NCBI GenBank assembly: GCA_015067935.1
Contig: SVLL01000001.1
Location: 53,439-117,438, forward strand
Reading direction: 5' to 3'
Source: Oscillospiraceae bacterium
GTDB lineage: Bacteria > Bacillota > Clostridia > Oscillospirales > Oscillospiraceae
Length of the DNA: 64,000 nt
In this document: positions 1 to 11,023 of the stretch, piece after piece
Numbering within the stretch: the stretch's first letter is position 1
How the letters are laid out: each line of letters opens with the position of its first letter
Made by a program: the position numbers and the translations under genes
Notes under the pieces: generated by a model
What the model saw: the letters and a program-made list of their open reading frames with translations, nothing else
Databases searched by the model: none
What the model was told of the DNA's origin: nothing

Positions 1-964
1 CATCCCGCTTCAGCTCGATGACGATGCGCATACCGTTGCGGTCGCTTTCGTCACGAATATCGGAAATACCCTCCAGCCGCTTGTCGTTGACCTGATCGGC
101 CATAGACTTGATCAGCATTCTCTTGTTAACCTGATAGGGCAGCTCAGTGATGATGATCCGGGTACGGTCCTGACCGAATTCCTCAAAGTTATGCCGGGCG
201 CGCATCACCACACGGCCCTTGCCGGTGGCATAGGCGGCGCGGATGCCGCTGCGGCCCATAATAATGGCCTTGGTGGGAAAATCCGGACCGGTGATATGCT
301 GCATCAGATCCGCCAGCGTTGCCTCGGGATCCTCCAGCACGCAGATGCAGGCATTGATGACCTCGGTCAGGTTGTGGGGCGGAATGTTGGTAGCCATACC
401 AACAGCAATACCGGAAGAACCGTTGACCAGCAGATTGGGGAATCGGCTGGGCAGAACACGGGGCTCTTTCCGGGTCTCGTCAAAGTTGGGATCCCAATCC
501 ACGGTATCCTTTTCGATATCCCGAAGCATTTCGTTGGCCATTTTGGACATTCTGGCCTCGGTATAACGGTAAGCAGCCGGGGGGTCGCCATCCACGGAAC
601 CGAAGTTACCGTGGCCGTCGACCAGCATATAGCGCATAGAGAAATCCTGCGCCAGACGCACCAATGCGTCATAAACAGAGGCGTCGCCGTGGGGATGGTA
701 ACGACCCAGCACATCACCGACGCAGGTAGCCGACTTGCGGAAGGGCTTGTCTGCGGTGAGGTTATCCTCGTACATTGCGTACAGGATTCGACGGTGAACG
801 GGCTTCAGACCGTCCCGCACATCGGGCAGCGCACGGCCGACAATAACGGACATAGCGTACTCGATGTAGCTGTTTTTCATTTCCTTAACAAGCTCAGACT
901 CGATAATAGCCTGATCCGGGTACATAATGTCCTCGGGCTTGTAATCCTTCTTATGTTGTGCCAA
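1..964 (-). CDS. gyrA: DNA gyrase subunit A (5' part; 3' end outside window)
   Basis: GyrA is the breakage-reunion subunit of gyrase and works with GyrB. Reading the minus strand gives [15 protein letters not shown] and [14 protein letters not shown], the latter with the catalytic tyrosine, followed by [23 protein letters not shown] and [11 protein letters not shown]. The ORF track missed it because the best start is TTG at 964, eight bases after an AAAGGAGG site, giving [17 protein letters not shown]. The first roughly 321 codons are present and the gene runs off the left edge. It is last in the dnaA-dnaN-S4-recF-gyrB-gyrA order, separated from gyrB by two extra genes. The residue equivalent to E. 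coli Ser83 is alanine (Ala95 in this numbering). Confidence 0.97.
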   Translation of the reverse strand, partial: MAQHKKDYKPEDIMYPDQAIIESELVKEMKNSYIEYAMSVIVGRALPDVRDGLKPVHRRILYAMYEDNLTADKPFRKSATCVGDVLGRYHPHGDASVYDALVRLAQDFSMRYMLVDGHGNFGSVDGDPPAAYRYTEARMSKMANEMLRDIEKDTVDWDPNFDETRKEPRVLPSRFPNLLVNGSSGIAVGMATNIPPHNLTEVINACICVLEDPEATLADLMQHITGPDFPTKAIIMGRSGIRAAYATGKGRVVMRARHNFEEFGQDRTRIIITELPYQVNKRMLIKSMADQVNDKRLEGISDIRDESDRNGMRIVIELKRD

Positions 965-1004
965 AAGAATTTCCTCCTTTTGTTTTGTAGAAGATCCCCG
1001 GTCG

Positions 1005-1060
1005 TGTCATTGCGAGGGCCTTTAGGCCCGTGGCAATCTCCCGGTACCATTTTTGTTTTG
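1005..1060. repeat. Family A palindromic repeat, copy A1 (half)
   Basis: Contains TGTCATTGCGAGG and GTGGCAATCTCCCGGTAC, the hallmark arms of an interspersed palindrome seen at least eight times in the window. Only one half is present here, between gyrA and the GIY-YIG gene. Confidence 0.85.
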
Positions 1061-1091
1061 TACGATGTGTCGATGAGCTTTACCAGCCAAA

Positions 1092-1388
1092 TCAGCCACG
1101 CATCAATTGCGGATATAAGTCCTCCCAATGGGGGTTATTTTCCATAATAAGTGCAGTTTTTCTGTCACGATTCCAGCTTTTGATTTGTTTTTCTCTTTCC
1201 AATGCTGCTTTCACATCTGAGGTTTCTTCAAAATAAACCAGTCTGGTAACATTGTATTTTGCCGTAAAACTATCATTGTCGAGATGATTTTTGTGTTCAT
1301 AGACACGCCGGATCAAATCACTTGTCACACCGGTATATAGCACTGTGCAATGCTTATTTGTTAAAATATACACATAGTATTTTTTCAT
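1092..1388 (-). CDS. Small GIY-YIG nuclease-domain protein
   Basis: A 98-aa protein starting MKKYYVYILTNK. The ORF-track start at 1484 runs through a family A repeat, so I moved the start to the Met at 1388. The GIY-YIG pattern is visible as YVYIL and LYTGV, followed by RRVYEHK and a conserved late Glu in LEREKQIKSW. This matches the stand-alone UPF0213/YhbQ type, typically about 80-100 aa, whose cellular role is poorly known; some members cut DNA. It sits between gyrA and an esterase, flanked by repeats on both sides, so it may be a passenger rather than part of the gyrase operon. The domain call is firm; function beyond that is unknown. Confidence 0.85.
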   Translation of the reverse strand: MKKYYVYILTNKHCTVLYTGVTSDLIRRVYEHKNHLDNDSFTAKYNVTRLVYFEETSDVKAALEREKQIKSWNRDRKTALIMENNPHWEDLYPQLMRG

Positions 1389-1430
1389 TTTACTCTGGGT
1401 GTGTTCACCGATCAGTATTACAATAACGAA

Positions 1431-1622
1431 CATTGTACCGGGAGATTGCCACGTCGCTTCGCTCCTCGCAATGACAGAGGGCAATCTGTTCGTTTTTTAT
1501 GTCATTCCGAGGGCCGAAGGCCCGTGGGAATCTCCTGCTCAAATTCATCGATATGCTGTGCAGTAACAAACACCGTACCGGGAGATTGCCGCGTCGGGCT
1601 GCGCCCTCCTCGCAATGACATA
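1431..1622. repeat. Family A palindromic repeat, copy A2 (composite)
   Basis: Two adjacent copies: GTACCGGGAGATTGCCACGT...CTCGCAATGACA, then GTCATTCCGAGGGCC...GTGGGAATCTCC, a variable centre, and a second ACCGGGAGATTGCCGCGT...CTCGCAATGACA. The element could form a long hairpin. The long plus and minus ORFs across it are artefacts of the repeat. Confidence 0.85.
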
Positions 1623-1634
1623 TTGGACGGTATA

Positions 1635-2498
1635 TCAATACTTAGAGCTATAAGGATCCTTGGGCAGTTCGGCGCGGCCCTCATCGGGGTTTTCAAACAG
1701 CCGCTCCAGCCAATTGACAGAAAGCTGTACCCATTGGGCAAAGCTCTTATCCTCGCCCCATGTGTTCACCTGATGGGTACCCAGGCTCATACCGTGGCCG
1801 CCGTTGGGGAAAATATGCAGCTCATAGGGCACGCCCGCATCCAGCATTGCCATTGCAAAATAGATGCTGTCCTTGGGCGGCACGCCCGCATCCCGGGCGG
1901 TATGGCAAAGAAAGGCCGGAGGCGTATGCTTGCCCACACCGGTGTGAAGATTCAGCTTTTTATAGGTGCTGTCCCAATCATTGTTGCCGATGATACGGGC
2001 CAGCTGATCCTGATTTTCCATCCAGGAGGTGGAAATTACGGGATAAATCAGTATCAGGGCATTGGGCTGATTCTCGCCGTTTTTACAGCCGGAACGCGCC
2101 ATGATCTCCGGATCGTTCCAGTAAACGCCCAAGCTGGCCGCCAGATGACCGCCGGCGGAAAAGCCCAGAACGGCGATTTTGTCTTCGATGACGCCCCAGC
2201 TTTCCGCATTTTCACGGATCAGCTTCATGGCCGCGCACAGATCCAGCAGAGAATTGGGAAATACGGCATTTTCACCGCAGCTGTACTCCAGCACGAAGGT
2301 GTTGTAGCCCCGGGCCATAAACTGCATCGCCACCGGATCACCCTCTCGGGGGCAGCAATAGTTATAACCGCCGCCGGGGCAGACCAAAACAGCCGGACGC
2401 TTCAGCACATTGGGCATAGAATCGGGGTGCTTTTCAAAGGTATAGCGCATCAAATAGCTGCCGTGTGCCTCATTAAGGATATATTTTTCACAAATCAT
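1635..2498 (-). CDS. Alpha/beta-hydrolase, acetyl-esterase/xylanase-esterase type
   Basis: A 287-aa protein of the COG0657-like esterase group, without a signal peptide and so probably cytoplasmic. The oxyanion-hole motif is VCPGGGYNYCC (about residue 40), the nucleophile elbow is GFSAGGHLAAS (about residue 113), and the acid and base lie in HTARDAGVPPKDS and HIFPNGGHGMS. These are the catalytic Ser, Asp and His of the family, whose members deacetylate sugars or short acyl esters. The substrate cannot be told from sequence. It starts 11 bases after gyrB ends on the same strand and is probably co-transcribed from it. Length is normal for the family. Confidence 0.85.
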   Translation of the reverse strand: MICEKYILNEAHGSYLMRYTFEKHPDSMPNVLKRPAVLVCPGGGYNYCCPREGDPVAMQFMARGYNTFVLEYSCGENAVFPNSLLDLCAAMKLIRENAESWGVIEDKIAVLGFSAGGHLAASLGVYWNDPEIMARSGCKNGENQPNALILIYPVISTSWMENQDQLARIIGNNDWDSTYKKLNLHTGVGKHTPPAFLCHTARDAGVPPKDSIYFAMAMLDAGVPYELHIFPNGGHGMSLGTHQVNTWGEDKSFAQWVQLSVNWLERLFENPDEGRAELPKDPYSSKY

Positions 2499-2509
2499 AC
2501 TGTTGCCTC

Positions 2510-4840
<2,331 letters not shown>

Positions 4841-4851
4841 GTTCTGCGTTG

Positions 4852-5952
4852 CTAGATTACCTGTCCCTTTTCGATTTCAATAGTCTTGCCCAGCTGGGTA
4901 AACCGCCCGGGCTCACAGCAGGTAATGAACACCTGTCCGGACGAGATATGGTTCAGCACAAAATCCTGCCGGGCAGGATCTAATTCCGACAAAACATCGT
5001 CCAGCAAAAGCACCGGCTCTTCCCCGAACTCCCGGCGGTACAGCTCCCGTTGGGCCAGCTTCAGGCTGATGGCGGCGGTACGGGTCTGTCCCTGAGAGCC
5101 GTAGGCCTTCAGGTCGATTCCGGAAAGGCTCACCTCAAAATCGTCCTTATGCGGACCGGTCAGGCATTGCCGGGATTCCAGCTCTGCCCGATAATGGCTC
5201 TCCAAATGCGCCCGCAAATCCTCTTCCAGTTGCACAGTTTTGGCAAACGGGTCGGAAACCGTGGACACGGTGCGGTATTGCAGACGGAATTCTTCTTTTC
5301 CGCCGGAAAATTGATTGTGAAATTTTGCCGCTTCCAAGCCAAGGCTGTCATAAAATCGGGCCCGATAGGAAATCAGCAGCGCACCCACCTGACACAGCCG
5401 GGTGTTGTACTCGGGCAGAATCTCCAAAAGGGCGGGATTTTCGGAATAATCCTTTAAAATCCGGCTTTTCTGCTCCAGGATCCGGTTATATTCCGCCAGC
5501 GCAGCATCGTAATTGGGTCTAAGTTGACATAACGCCTGATCTCCTAATTTCCGACGGGCGGACGAGCCGGCCTTCAGTACCATAAGATCCTCAGGGCAGA
5601 ACAGAACGGTTGACATAACACCTGTAATATCTGCGGTGGTTTTCTTTTTTGCCCCATTGCGCCACAGCTGACGGGGACGGCTGCCCCCAAACAGCACCCA
5701 GCGCAGGGTCTGATTTCGCTCCTGAGAGAAGATTTCTCCCTCAATATCCGCAAAATCCGCCCCAAAACGGAGCAATTCGCTCTGTTTTTGCGCCCGAAAG
5801 CTCTTGCCGGACCCGAGATAGGCCACTGCTTCCAGCAGATTCGTCTTGCCTTGGGCATTCTGTCCCACGATCAGGTTCACCCCCGGATCGAAGGCAAGAG
5901 AAATTTCTTCATAGTTCCGGAAATTCCGGAGATTCAATTTACGCAGTTCCAT
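4852..5952 (-). CDS. recF: DNA replication and repair protein RecF
   Basis: A 366-aa SMC-like ATPase that helps load RecA at single-strand gaps. The Walker A motif is LIVGQNAQGKTNLLE (about residues 28-42), the ABC signature lies in SQGQTRTAAISLKLAQ, and Walker B with the D-loop is PVLLLDDVLSELD. Length and architecture are standard. Its start overlaps the S4-domain gene by 14 bp, indicating translational coupling in the dnaN-S4-recF unit. It ends just before the family B element that separates it from gyrB. Confidence 0.97.
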   Translation of the reverse strand: MELRKLNLRNFRNYEEISLAFDPGVNLIVGQNAQGKTNLLEAVAYLGSGKSFRAQKQSELLRFGADFADIEGEIFSQERNQTLRWVLFGGSRPRQLWRNGAKKKTTADITGVMSTVLFCPEDLMVLKAGSSARRKLGDQALCQLRPNYDAALAEYNRILEQKSRILKDYSENPALLEILPEYNTRLCQVGALLISYRARFYDSLGLEAAKFHNQFSGGKEEFRLQYRTVSTVSDPFAKTVQLEEDLRAHLESHYRAELESRQCLTGPHKDDFEVSLSGIDLKAYGSQGQTRTAAISLKLAQRELYRREFGEEPVLLLDDVLSELDPARQDFVLNHISSGQVFITCCEPGRFTQLGKTIEIEKGQVI

Positions 5953-6190
5953 CGTTTACGATGACGAAAACATCGCCTTCATAGCTGAATTTGTCCCCGG
6001 GATACAGCTTTTTGCCCCGCATGGTGCAAACCTCTCCGTTGACGGACACAAAGCCCTCCTGAATTTCCAGCTTGGCAGAGCCGCCGGAAGGGACAATATT
6101 CATCAGCTTCATAGCCGATTCCAGCTTGATAAATTCCGTGCTGATGGGCACAGAAATTGCATTTTCTTTTCTTTTTACCGTTACTTTCAT
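5939..6190 (-). CDS. yaaA: S4-domain RNA-binding protein, YaaA type
   Basis: An 83-aa basic protein with an S4 RNA-binding fold: TEFIKLESAMKLMNIVPSGG, SAKLEIQEGFVSVNGEV and RGKKLYPGDKF. A small S4 protein between dnaN and recF is the conserved position of B. subtilis YaaA (also called RlbA), implicated in ribosome-related RNA binding. It is cytoplasmic. The last 14 bases overlap the start of recF. A 242-bp gap with a family B repeat lies between it and dnaN, unlike the tight spacing usual in other Firmicutes. Confidence 0.92.
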   Translation of the reverse strand: MKVTVKRKENAISVPISTEFIKLESAMKLMNIVPSGGSAKLEIQEGFVSVNGEVCTMRGKKLYPGDKFSYEGDVFVIVNDGTA

Positions 6191-6217
6191 AGTTTTCCCC
6201 TTATAGAGATTTGCGCA

Positions 6218-6408
6218 AAGCCTCCCTTGTGTAAAGGGAGGTGGCTGCCCGTAGGGCAGACGGAGGGATTGTCAAAGATTGAAAAATTACAATCCCCCAG
6301 TTAAAAATCAAAGATTCTTGCCAGCCCTTCCGGGCTCGTGCCCCCTTTGTTCGCTTTGCGGACATTTCCCCGCTACCGGGGGAATCCGCCCTTTACAAAA
6401 GGGGGTCT
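6218..6408. repeat. Family B repeat, copy B2
   Basis: Begins AAGCCTCCCTTGTGTAAAGGGAGG with the GCCCGTAGGGCAGACGGAGGG stem and ends with CCCTTTACAAAAGGGGG. It fills the dnaN-S4 gap and could fold into a multi-hairpin RNA. No gene is seen in it. Confidence 0.8.
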
Positions 6409-6432
6409 TTTGTTGCGGTCATATTTTCAGAA

Positions 6433-7542
6433 TTAGCCGTTCTTGATCCGAACCGGCAGGACCATATAGGAGAAGTCGTGCTTCTCGTCCACGGGAGTCA
6501 TCACGATGGGGCTCAGACCGTTGGTCAGCTCCAGCACCACTTCCTCGGAGGGGATCACCCGCAGGGCATCGGCAATGTAGCGCACATTAAAGCCGATTTC
6601 CAGATCCTTGCCGTCGCCGGCAATGGCGCAGCGGTCCTCAGCCGCACCGATAGTGGTATTGGTTCGCACCTGCAGCACCTGATCGGAGAACACGCACCGC
6701 ACCGGGCTCTTATACTTTTCGGAAACGATCAGACCTACACGCTCCATGGAACGGGCCAGATCACCCACATTTGCCACCAGCTTAATGGGGCAGTTGGTGG
6801 GCACCACCTTGCGCCAATCCAGAAAATCGCCTTCCAGAAGACGGCAGATCAGGGTTGCGTTGCCGATTTCAAACAGAATATGCTTACTGCCCAGGGTGAA
6901 AGCGGCCTCATCCTCACAATCGGAGACGATCTTCTCCACTTCCTTCAAGCTGGCGGCAGGCACCACAAAGCTGACGGTGCGGCCGTCGGGGCTTTCCATA
7001 TGATAGGTGCGCCGGGCCAGACGGAAGCCGTCCACCGCAATGGCAGAAATGGTATCATTCTCTACCTCAAACTTGACACCGGTGTGAATGGGACGGCCCT
7101 GATTCTCGGAAACGGCAAAGATCGTGCCGGAAATCAGCTCCTTCAGCGCGGCCTGAGGAATATGAATGCCACGGCCTGCGTCCACATCGGGCAGCTCGGG
7201 ATAATCCTCAGCGGCCTCTGCGGAGATATTGAAGGCGGCATAGCCGCTGCGGATGGACACCTTGTAGTTATCATCCACCACAACGGTCACGGGACCTTCG
7301 GGGAGACGGCGGACAATGTCGCCGAACAGCTTGGCAGGCAGGATGCACACACCGGGATCGGTGACCTCTGCCTCCACAGTGTAGGTGATGGCAGTTTCCA
7401 TATTGTAGCCGGTCAGGCTCACGCCCAGATCCGCCCGGCAGAGGATGCCCTCCAAAACGGAGAGGCTGCTCTTCTGAGCAACGGTACGGCCTGCAATATT
7501 CAGGCCCTGCACCAGCATACTTTTTTCACAGGTAAAACGCAT
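6433..7542 (-). CDS. dnaN: DNA polymerase III beta subunit (sliding clamp)
   Basis: A 369-aa processivity clamp, forming a ring around DNA as a dimer of three-domain subunits. It begins MRFTCEKSMLVQGLNIAGRT with SSLSVLEGILC, typical of the DnaN N-terminus. The middle has VDGFRLARRTYH, a well-conserved DnaN block, and the C-terminus ends YMVLPVRIKNG, where MVLPVRI contributes to the partner-binding pocket. Length is normal. It follows dnaA across the origin region and reads in the same direction. Confidence 0.97.
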   Translation of the reverse strand: MRFTCEKSMLVQGLNIAGRTVAQKSSLSVLEGILCRADLGVSLTGYNMETAITYTVEAEVTDPGVCILPAKLFGDIVRRLPEGPVTVVVDDNYKVSIRSGYAAFNISAEAAEDYPELPDVDAGRGIHIPQAALKELISGTIFAVSENQGRPIHTGVKFEVENDTISAIAVDGFRLARRTYHMESPDGRTVSFVVPAASLKEVEKIVSDCEDEAAFTLGSKHILFEIGNATLICRLLEGDFLDWRKVVPTNCPIKLVANVGDLARSMERVGLIVSEKYKSPVRCVFSDQVLQVRTNTTIGAAEDRCAIAGDGKDLEIGFNVRYIADALRVIPSEEVVLELTNGLSPIVMTPVDEKHDFSYMVLPVRIKNG

Positions 7543-7790
7543 AGCGGTCTTCCTTTCTGTCTGGATTATTTAATAATAAAATAATAAGAATATATTTTTT
7601 AGTGGTTGTTGTAGTAGGGGAAATTTATGTGGAAAACCCCATTTTCGCCTAGGGCCGCAGGGACTTTTTTTCCACAGGGGGTGTGTGCAAAATTTTTACT
7701 TTTCCACAGCCGGTTCCGACAGTTTTTTTTCACGACTTATCCACAGTGCAACTTGTTCCTTTTCCACAAGGGGTTGTGGAAAGTTTGGAG
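7543..7790. other. oriC: Predicted origin region (dnaA-dnaN intergenic) with DnaA boxes
   Basis: At least six DnaA-box-like 9-mers are visible. TGTGGAAAA is at 7629-7637, TTTTCCACA at 7667-7675 and 7760-7768, CTTTCCACA (reverse strand) at 7775-7783, a related ACTTTTCCACA at 7699-7708, and the perfect TTATCCACA at 7737-7745. Next to dnaN lies an AT-rich run (TTATTTAATAATAAAATAAT, 7567-7600) that could be the unwinding element. The dnaA-dnaN spacer is a classic Firmicute oriC position. A second DnaA-box cluster exists near 21.1 kb. Confidence 0.8.
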
Positions 7791-7794
7791 CGCG

Positions 7795-7846
7795 AGCCTC
7801 CCCTGTGTAAAGGGAGCCTTGCGGCTGCGCCGCAATATTATTAAGG
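7795..7846. repeat. Family B repeat, copy B3 (half), after dnaA
   Basis: AGCCTCCCCTGTGTAAAGGGAGCC followed by the TTGCGGCTGCGCCGCAA hairpin, directly downstream of the dnaA stop on the minus strand. It could act as a transcript-end hairpin between dnaA and the origin boxes. Confidence 0.65.
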
Positions 7847-7854
7847 GGCAGGCT

Positions 7855-9171
7855 TTAGAGCATACTGTTGATATTGGCGGTAATGTCCCGGATGTTGTTC
7901 TGCAGATTGGTTTCGCCCTTCTTCAGGTCGCTTTCCACCTTGCGGATGGAGTGCAGGACCGTTGTATGGTCCTTGCCGCCGAATTCCATACCGATGTCCG
8001 GCAGGCTCAGATTGGTCAGCTTCCGGATCAGATACATAGCGATCTGCCGGGCCTCTGCCACATTACGGGTGCGCTGATTGCCCCGCAGGATCGCCTCGTC
8101 CATACTGTAGAACTTGCAAACCTGAGAAATGATCAGGCTGGGCGTGGGCACTGCGTTGCCCTCGGCCTTGAACATATCCTCAATGGCCCGGGAGATGTTA
8201 TTCAGGTCCAGGGGCATATTGTTCAGGTCCCGGTAGGCCAGAATCTTCTTCACCGTTCCCTCAATGGTCCGCACATTGTTGGTGATGTTCACCGCTATGT
8301 AGTTGCACACATCGTCGGAAAGCTCCAGACCCAGACCGTGGGCCTTGTTCTTCAGGATGGCCATTCGGGTTTCATAATCCGGGGGCTGGATGTCCGCCAG
8401 CAGGCCCCATTCAAAACGGGTGCGCAGACGGTCCTCCAGTGTCAGCATATCGCTGGGCTTCCGGTCGGAGGTCATCACGATCTGCTTGTGCTCCTCATAG
8501 AGCTTGTTGAAGGTATGGAAAAATTCCTCCTGCGTACCTTCCTTACCGGCAATAAACTGCACATCGTCGATCAAAAACAGATCCGCTTCCCGGTACTTAT
8601 TTCGGAATTCGATGTTCCGACCGGACTGGATGGCGGCAATCAGCTCGATGGTGAACTGGTCACCCTTGATGTAGACAATGTTGGCGTCCGGCTTCTGCTT
8701 GCGGATACCGTTGGCGATGGCGTACAGCAGGTGGGTCTTGCCCACACCGGGAGGTCCGTAGATGAACAGGGGGTTATACACCTGTCCGGGTGCCTTGCTT
8801 ACCGCAATGGCTGCGCCGTGGGCGAACCGGTTGGAGGGGCCCACAATAAAATTGTCAAAAGAAAATTGGGGATTAAAATCCAGTGCCGTGGGGCTTTTCC
8901 CCTTGTTTTTATAGGTCTCCAGCTGAGCGTCGTCAAAAACAGTGACCTTCACATCGGAGTTAAACAGCTCCTTCATGGCGTCCTTCACATGGTCAGCGCA
9001 CCGGCGGGCGATCACTTCCCGGCGCAGCTCCGAGGGACTGTACAAAATCAGCTCATCTTCGGTCAGTGCCACCACCTCCGCATCGTCAAACCAAGTGGAA
9101 ACGATGGTGGGGGTGAGCAAGTCTTCCAGATAGCCGATGACCTTGCCCCATACATAAGCGTTTGATAGCAT
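7855..9171 (-). CDS. dnaA: Chromosomal replication initiator DnaA
   Basis: A 438-aa AAA+ initiator that binds DnaA boxes and melts the origin. I chose the ATG at 9171 (MLSNAYVWGKVIGYL) because AAAGGAG lies nine bases upstream; the track start at 9225 adds an implausible basic leader. Domain I is about residues 1-80, the Walker A motif is FIYGPPGVGKTHLLYAI, Walker B is DLFLIDDVQFI, and the C-terminal DNA-binding signature is GGKDHTTVLHSI. Its promoter contains a DnaA box, suggesting autorepression. It is followed by the origin and dnaN. Confidence 0.98.
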   Translation of the reverse strand: MLSNAYVWGKVIGYLEDLLTPTIVSTWFDDAEVVALTEDELILYSPSELRREVIARRCADHVKDAMKELFNSDVKVTVFDDAQLETYKNKGKSPTALDFNPQFSFDNFIVGPSNRFAHGAAIAVSKAPGQVYNPLFIYGPPGVGKTHLLYAIANGIRKQKPDANIVYIKGDQFTIELIAAIQSGRNIEFRNKYREADLFLIDDVQFIAGKEGTQEEFFHTFNKLYEEHKQIVMTSDRKPSDMLTLEDRLRTRFEWGLLADIQPPDYETRMAILKNKAHGLGLELSDDVCNYIAVNITNNVRTIEGTVKKILAYRDLNNMPLDLNNISRAIEDMFKAEGNAVPTPSLIISQVCKFYSMDEAILRGNQRTRNVAEARQIAMYLIRKLTNLSLPDIGMEFGGKDHTTVLHSIRKVESDLKKGETNLQNNIRDITANINSML

Positions 9172-9250
9172 TTCAGGGCTCCTTTCCCGTTTATTTCTTC
9201 GCCAAAAGCCTGCAAAAAACGGCAAAAACGGCGATACTCTCTCAACCTAA

Positions 9251-9279
9251 ATTTTAACACATTTCTGTGGAAAAAACAA
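9251..9279 (-). promoter_or_regulatory. dnaA promoter overlapped by a DnaA box
   Basis: On the minus strand, -35 TTGTTT (9279-9274), a 17-bp spacer and -10 TAAAAT (9256-9251). The 9-mer TTTTCCACA (9274-9266) covers the -35/spacer junction, so bound DnaA would block RNA polymerase. Autoregulation is inference. Confidence 0.65.
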
Positions 9280-9352
9280 GGTTTTTTTGTCATTATACAA
9301 TATAAAATAGAATAAAAAAATTTTCCCTTCTATGTCATTGCGAAGCCCCACA

Positions 9353-9521
9353 AACCCTCCCCCGGGGGGAGGGTGGATGCCCGAAGGGCAGACGGGAGAG
9401 GAACGGCGGCAGAACCAATATAGAAACATGTCTGCACAGCGGCAGTAATCCAAGATTACCGCCCGTATTCCTCTTCCGTCACCGCCTTGCGGCGGCGACA
9501 CCTTCCCCTCGGGGGAAGGTA
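9353..9521. repeat. Family D palindromic repeat, copy D1
   Basis: ACCCTCCCCCGGGGGGAGGGTGG, then GCCCGAAGGGCAGACGGGAG, a central AATCCAAGATTACCG stretch and the closing CACCTTCCCCTCGGGGGAAGGT. Nearly the same sequence recurs at 31324-31493. A family A stub (GTCATTGCGAAGCCC) abuts its left edge at about 9333. No gene is seen in 9280-9560. Confidence 0.85.
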
Positions 9522-9641
9522 TAAAAACACACCCACTTTCGTGGATGTGTTCTTTATGTATCAATTATCCAAGCAGACTGCAAACGCTCAGCGGTTTCCT
9601 GCTTCGCATTTGCCGGCCGCATTTGTTCTTAAAAAATGCAT

Positions 9642-9667
9642 ATTCCCCTGCCTTGCGGCAGGGGAAT
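9642..9667 (-). terminator. Second terminator copy of the oad operon
   Basis: Hairpin ATTCCCCTGCC-TTGC-GGCAGGGGAAT followed on the minus strand by ATGCATTTTTT. An exact copy lies 107 bp away. Confidence 0.75.
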
Positions 9668-9748
9668 GGCATTATCCAAGCAGACTGCAAACGCTCAGCG
9701 GTTTCCTGCTTCGCATTTGCCGGCCACATTTGTTCTTAAAAAATGCAT

Positions 9749-9774
9749 ATTCCCCTGCCTTGCGGCAGGGGAAT
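9749..9774 (-). terminator. First terminator copy of the oad operon
   Basis: Same hairpin as at 9642-9667, only a few bases past the oadB stop, followed on the minus strand by a T-rich run. Confidence 0.8.
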
Positions 9775-9778
9775 GGCA

Positions 9779-11005
9779 TTATCCAAGCAGACTGCAAACG
9801 CTCAGCAGGAAACCTGCGGCAATTGCAGAACCGATGACGCCGGCCACATTGGGGCCCATGGCATGCATCAACAGGTAATTGGAGGGATTGGCCTTCTGGC
9901 CTTCGATATTGGCCACACGGGCGGCCATGGGAACTGCAGAAACGCCTGCAGAGCCGATGAGAGGATTGATCTTGCCCTTGGAGATCCAGTACAGGAACTG
10001 TCCGCCCAGCAGACCGCCGGCAGTGGACAGACCGAAGGCAAACACGCCCAGCAGGATGATGCCCAGCGTCTCGAGTGTCAGGAAGCTGGTGCCCACCATA
10101 GTTGCGCCCACAGCGGTACCCAGGAAAATGGTGATGGTGTTCATCAGCGCATTTTGCACCGTGTCGCTCAGGCGGTCGGTCAGGCCGGTTTCCTTGAACA
10201 GGTTACCCAGCATCAGGCAACCGATCAAAGCGGCAGTGTCGGGCAGCAGCAGGGCCACAAACACGGTAACCAGAATGGGGAAGATGATCTTCTCGGTCTT
10301 GGAAACTGTTCGGGACTGGACCATTTTGATCTCTCTCTGCTTTTTGGTGGTCATCAGCCGCATAATGGGGGGCTGGATCAGAGGGATCAGAGCCATATAG
10401 GAGTAGGCAGCCACCGCAATGGCACCCAGCAGATGGGGGGCAAGGCGGGTGGTCAGGAAGATGGCGGTAGGACCGTCCGCACCGCCGATGATGCCGATGG
10501 AAGCGGACTCGTTCAGATCAAAGCCCATCAATCGAGCAAGGAAAAATGCTATAAACACGCCCAGCTGGGCAGCCGCGCCCAGAATCAAGCTCTTGGGATT
10601 GGCGATCAGGGGGCCGAAATCGGTCATTGCGCCCACGCCCATAAAAATCAGGCAGGGGTACAGACCGGTCTTGACACCGATGTACAGAATGTCCAGCACG
10701 CCGCCTTCACGCATAATGGCACCGTAGCTGTGATAAGCCGGATTTGCAGGATCCATAAAGGCATCCCACAGCTCCTGATGGTACAATCCGCCGCCGGGCA
10801 GATTGGAAAGCAGACAGCCAAAGGCAATGCCCACCAGCAGCAGCGGCTCAAACTTTTTCTTGATGGCCAAAAACAGCAGCACGAAGGACACGATCAGCAT
10901 CACGGCATACTGCCAGCCACCCTCAGCAAAAAAACCGGTAATGATATCGGCAAAGCCGGAGCCATTCCAGATATTTAAGAGGATTTCACCGATATTGATA
11001 TTCAT
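9779..11005 (-). CDS. oadB: Sodium-pumping oxaloacetate decarboxylase, beta subunit
   Basis: A 408-aa integral membrane protein, the subunit that decarboxylates carboxybiotin and drives Na+ out of the cell in the OadB/GcdB/MmdB family. It is highly hydrophobic with about nine to eleven helices. Family blocks include [38 protein letters not shown] and the C-terminal [19 protein letters not shown]. It is the last gene of oadA-oadG-carrier-oadB, 18 bp after the carrier gene. Its relatives in glutaconyl-CoA and methylmalonyl-CoA decarboxylases are very similar; the OadA-type carboxyltransferase in the same operon makes oxaloacetate the likely substrate. Confidence 0.93.
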   Translation of the reverse strand: MNINIGEILLNIWNGSGFADIITGFFAEGGWQYAVMLIVSFVLLFLAIKKKFEPLLLVGIAFGCLLSNLPGGGLYHQELWDAFMDPANPAYHSYGAIMREGGVLDILYIGVKTGLYPCLIFMGVGAMTDFGPLIANPKSLILGAAAQLGVFIAFFLARLMGFDLNESASIGIIGGADGPTAIFLTTRLAPHLLGAIAVAAYSYMALIPLIQPPIMRLMTTKKQREIKMVQSRTVSKTEKIIFPILVTVFVALLLPDTAALIGCLMLGNLFKETGLTDRLSDTVQNALMNTITIFLGTAVGATMVGTSFLTLETLGIILLGVFAFGLSTAGGLLGGQFLYWISKGKINPLIGSAGVSAVPMAARVANIEGQKANPSNYLLMHAMGPNVAGVIGSAIAAGFLLSVCSLLG

Positions 11006-11023
11006 TTGCGGGACCTCTTAAAA

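Larger units (their letters stand above)
9564..9784. repeat. Two 107-bp tandem repeats derived from the oadB 3' end
   Basis: The string ATTATCCAAGCAGACTGC recurs at 9564, 9671 and 9778, exactly 107 bp apart; the third copy is the real end of oadB. Each unit carries the last codons of oadB, a scrambled stretch and a terminator hairpin. Units 1 and 2 differ at only about one base in what I compared (CCGGCCGCATT versus CCGGCCACATT), so duplication is recent. Confidence 0.9.

Noticed and set aside
191-1147. 318-aa plus-strand ORF
   Set aside because: Antisense to gyrA, which was missed by the track because it begins with TTG and runs off the window.
9564-9784. Possible CRISPR-like array
   Set aside because: Units are 107 bp with no unique spacers and derive from the oadB 3' end; no cas genes nearby.
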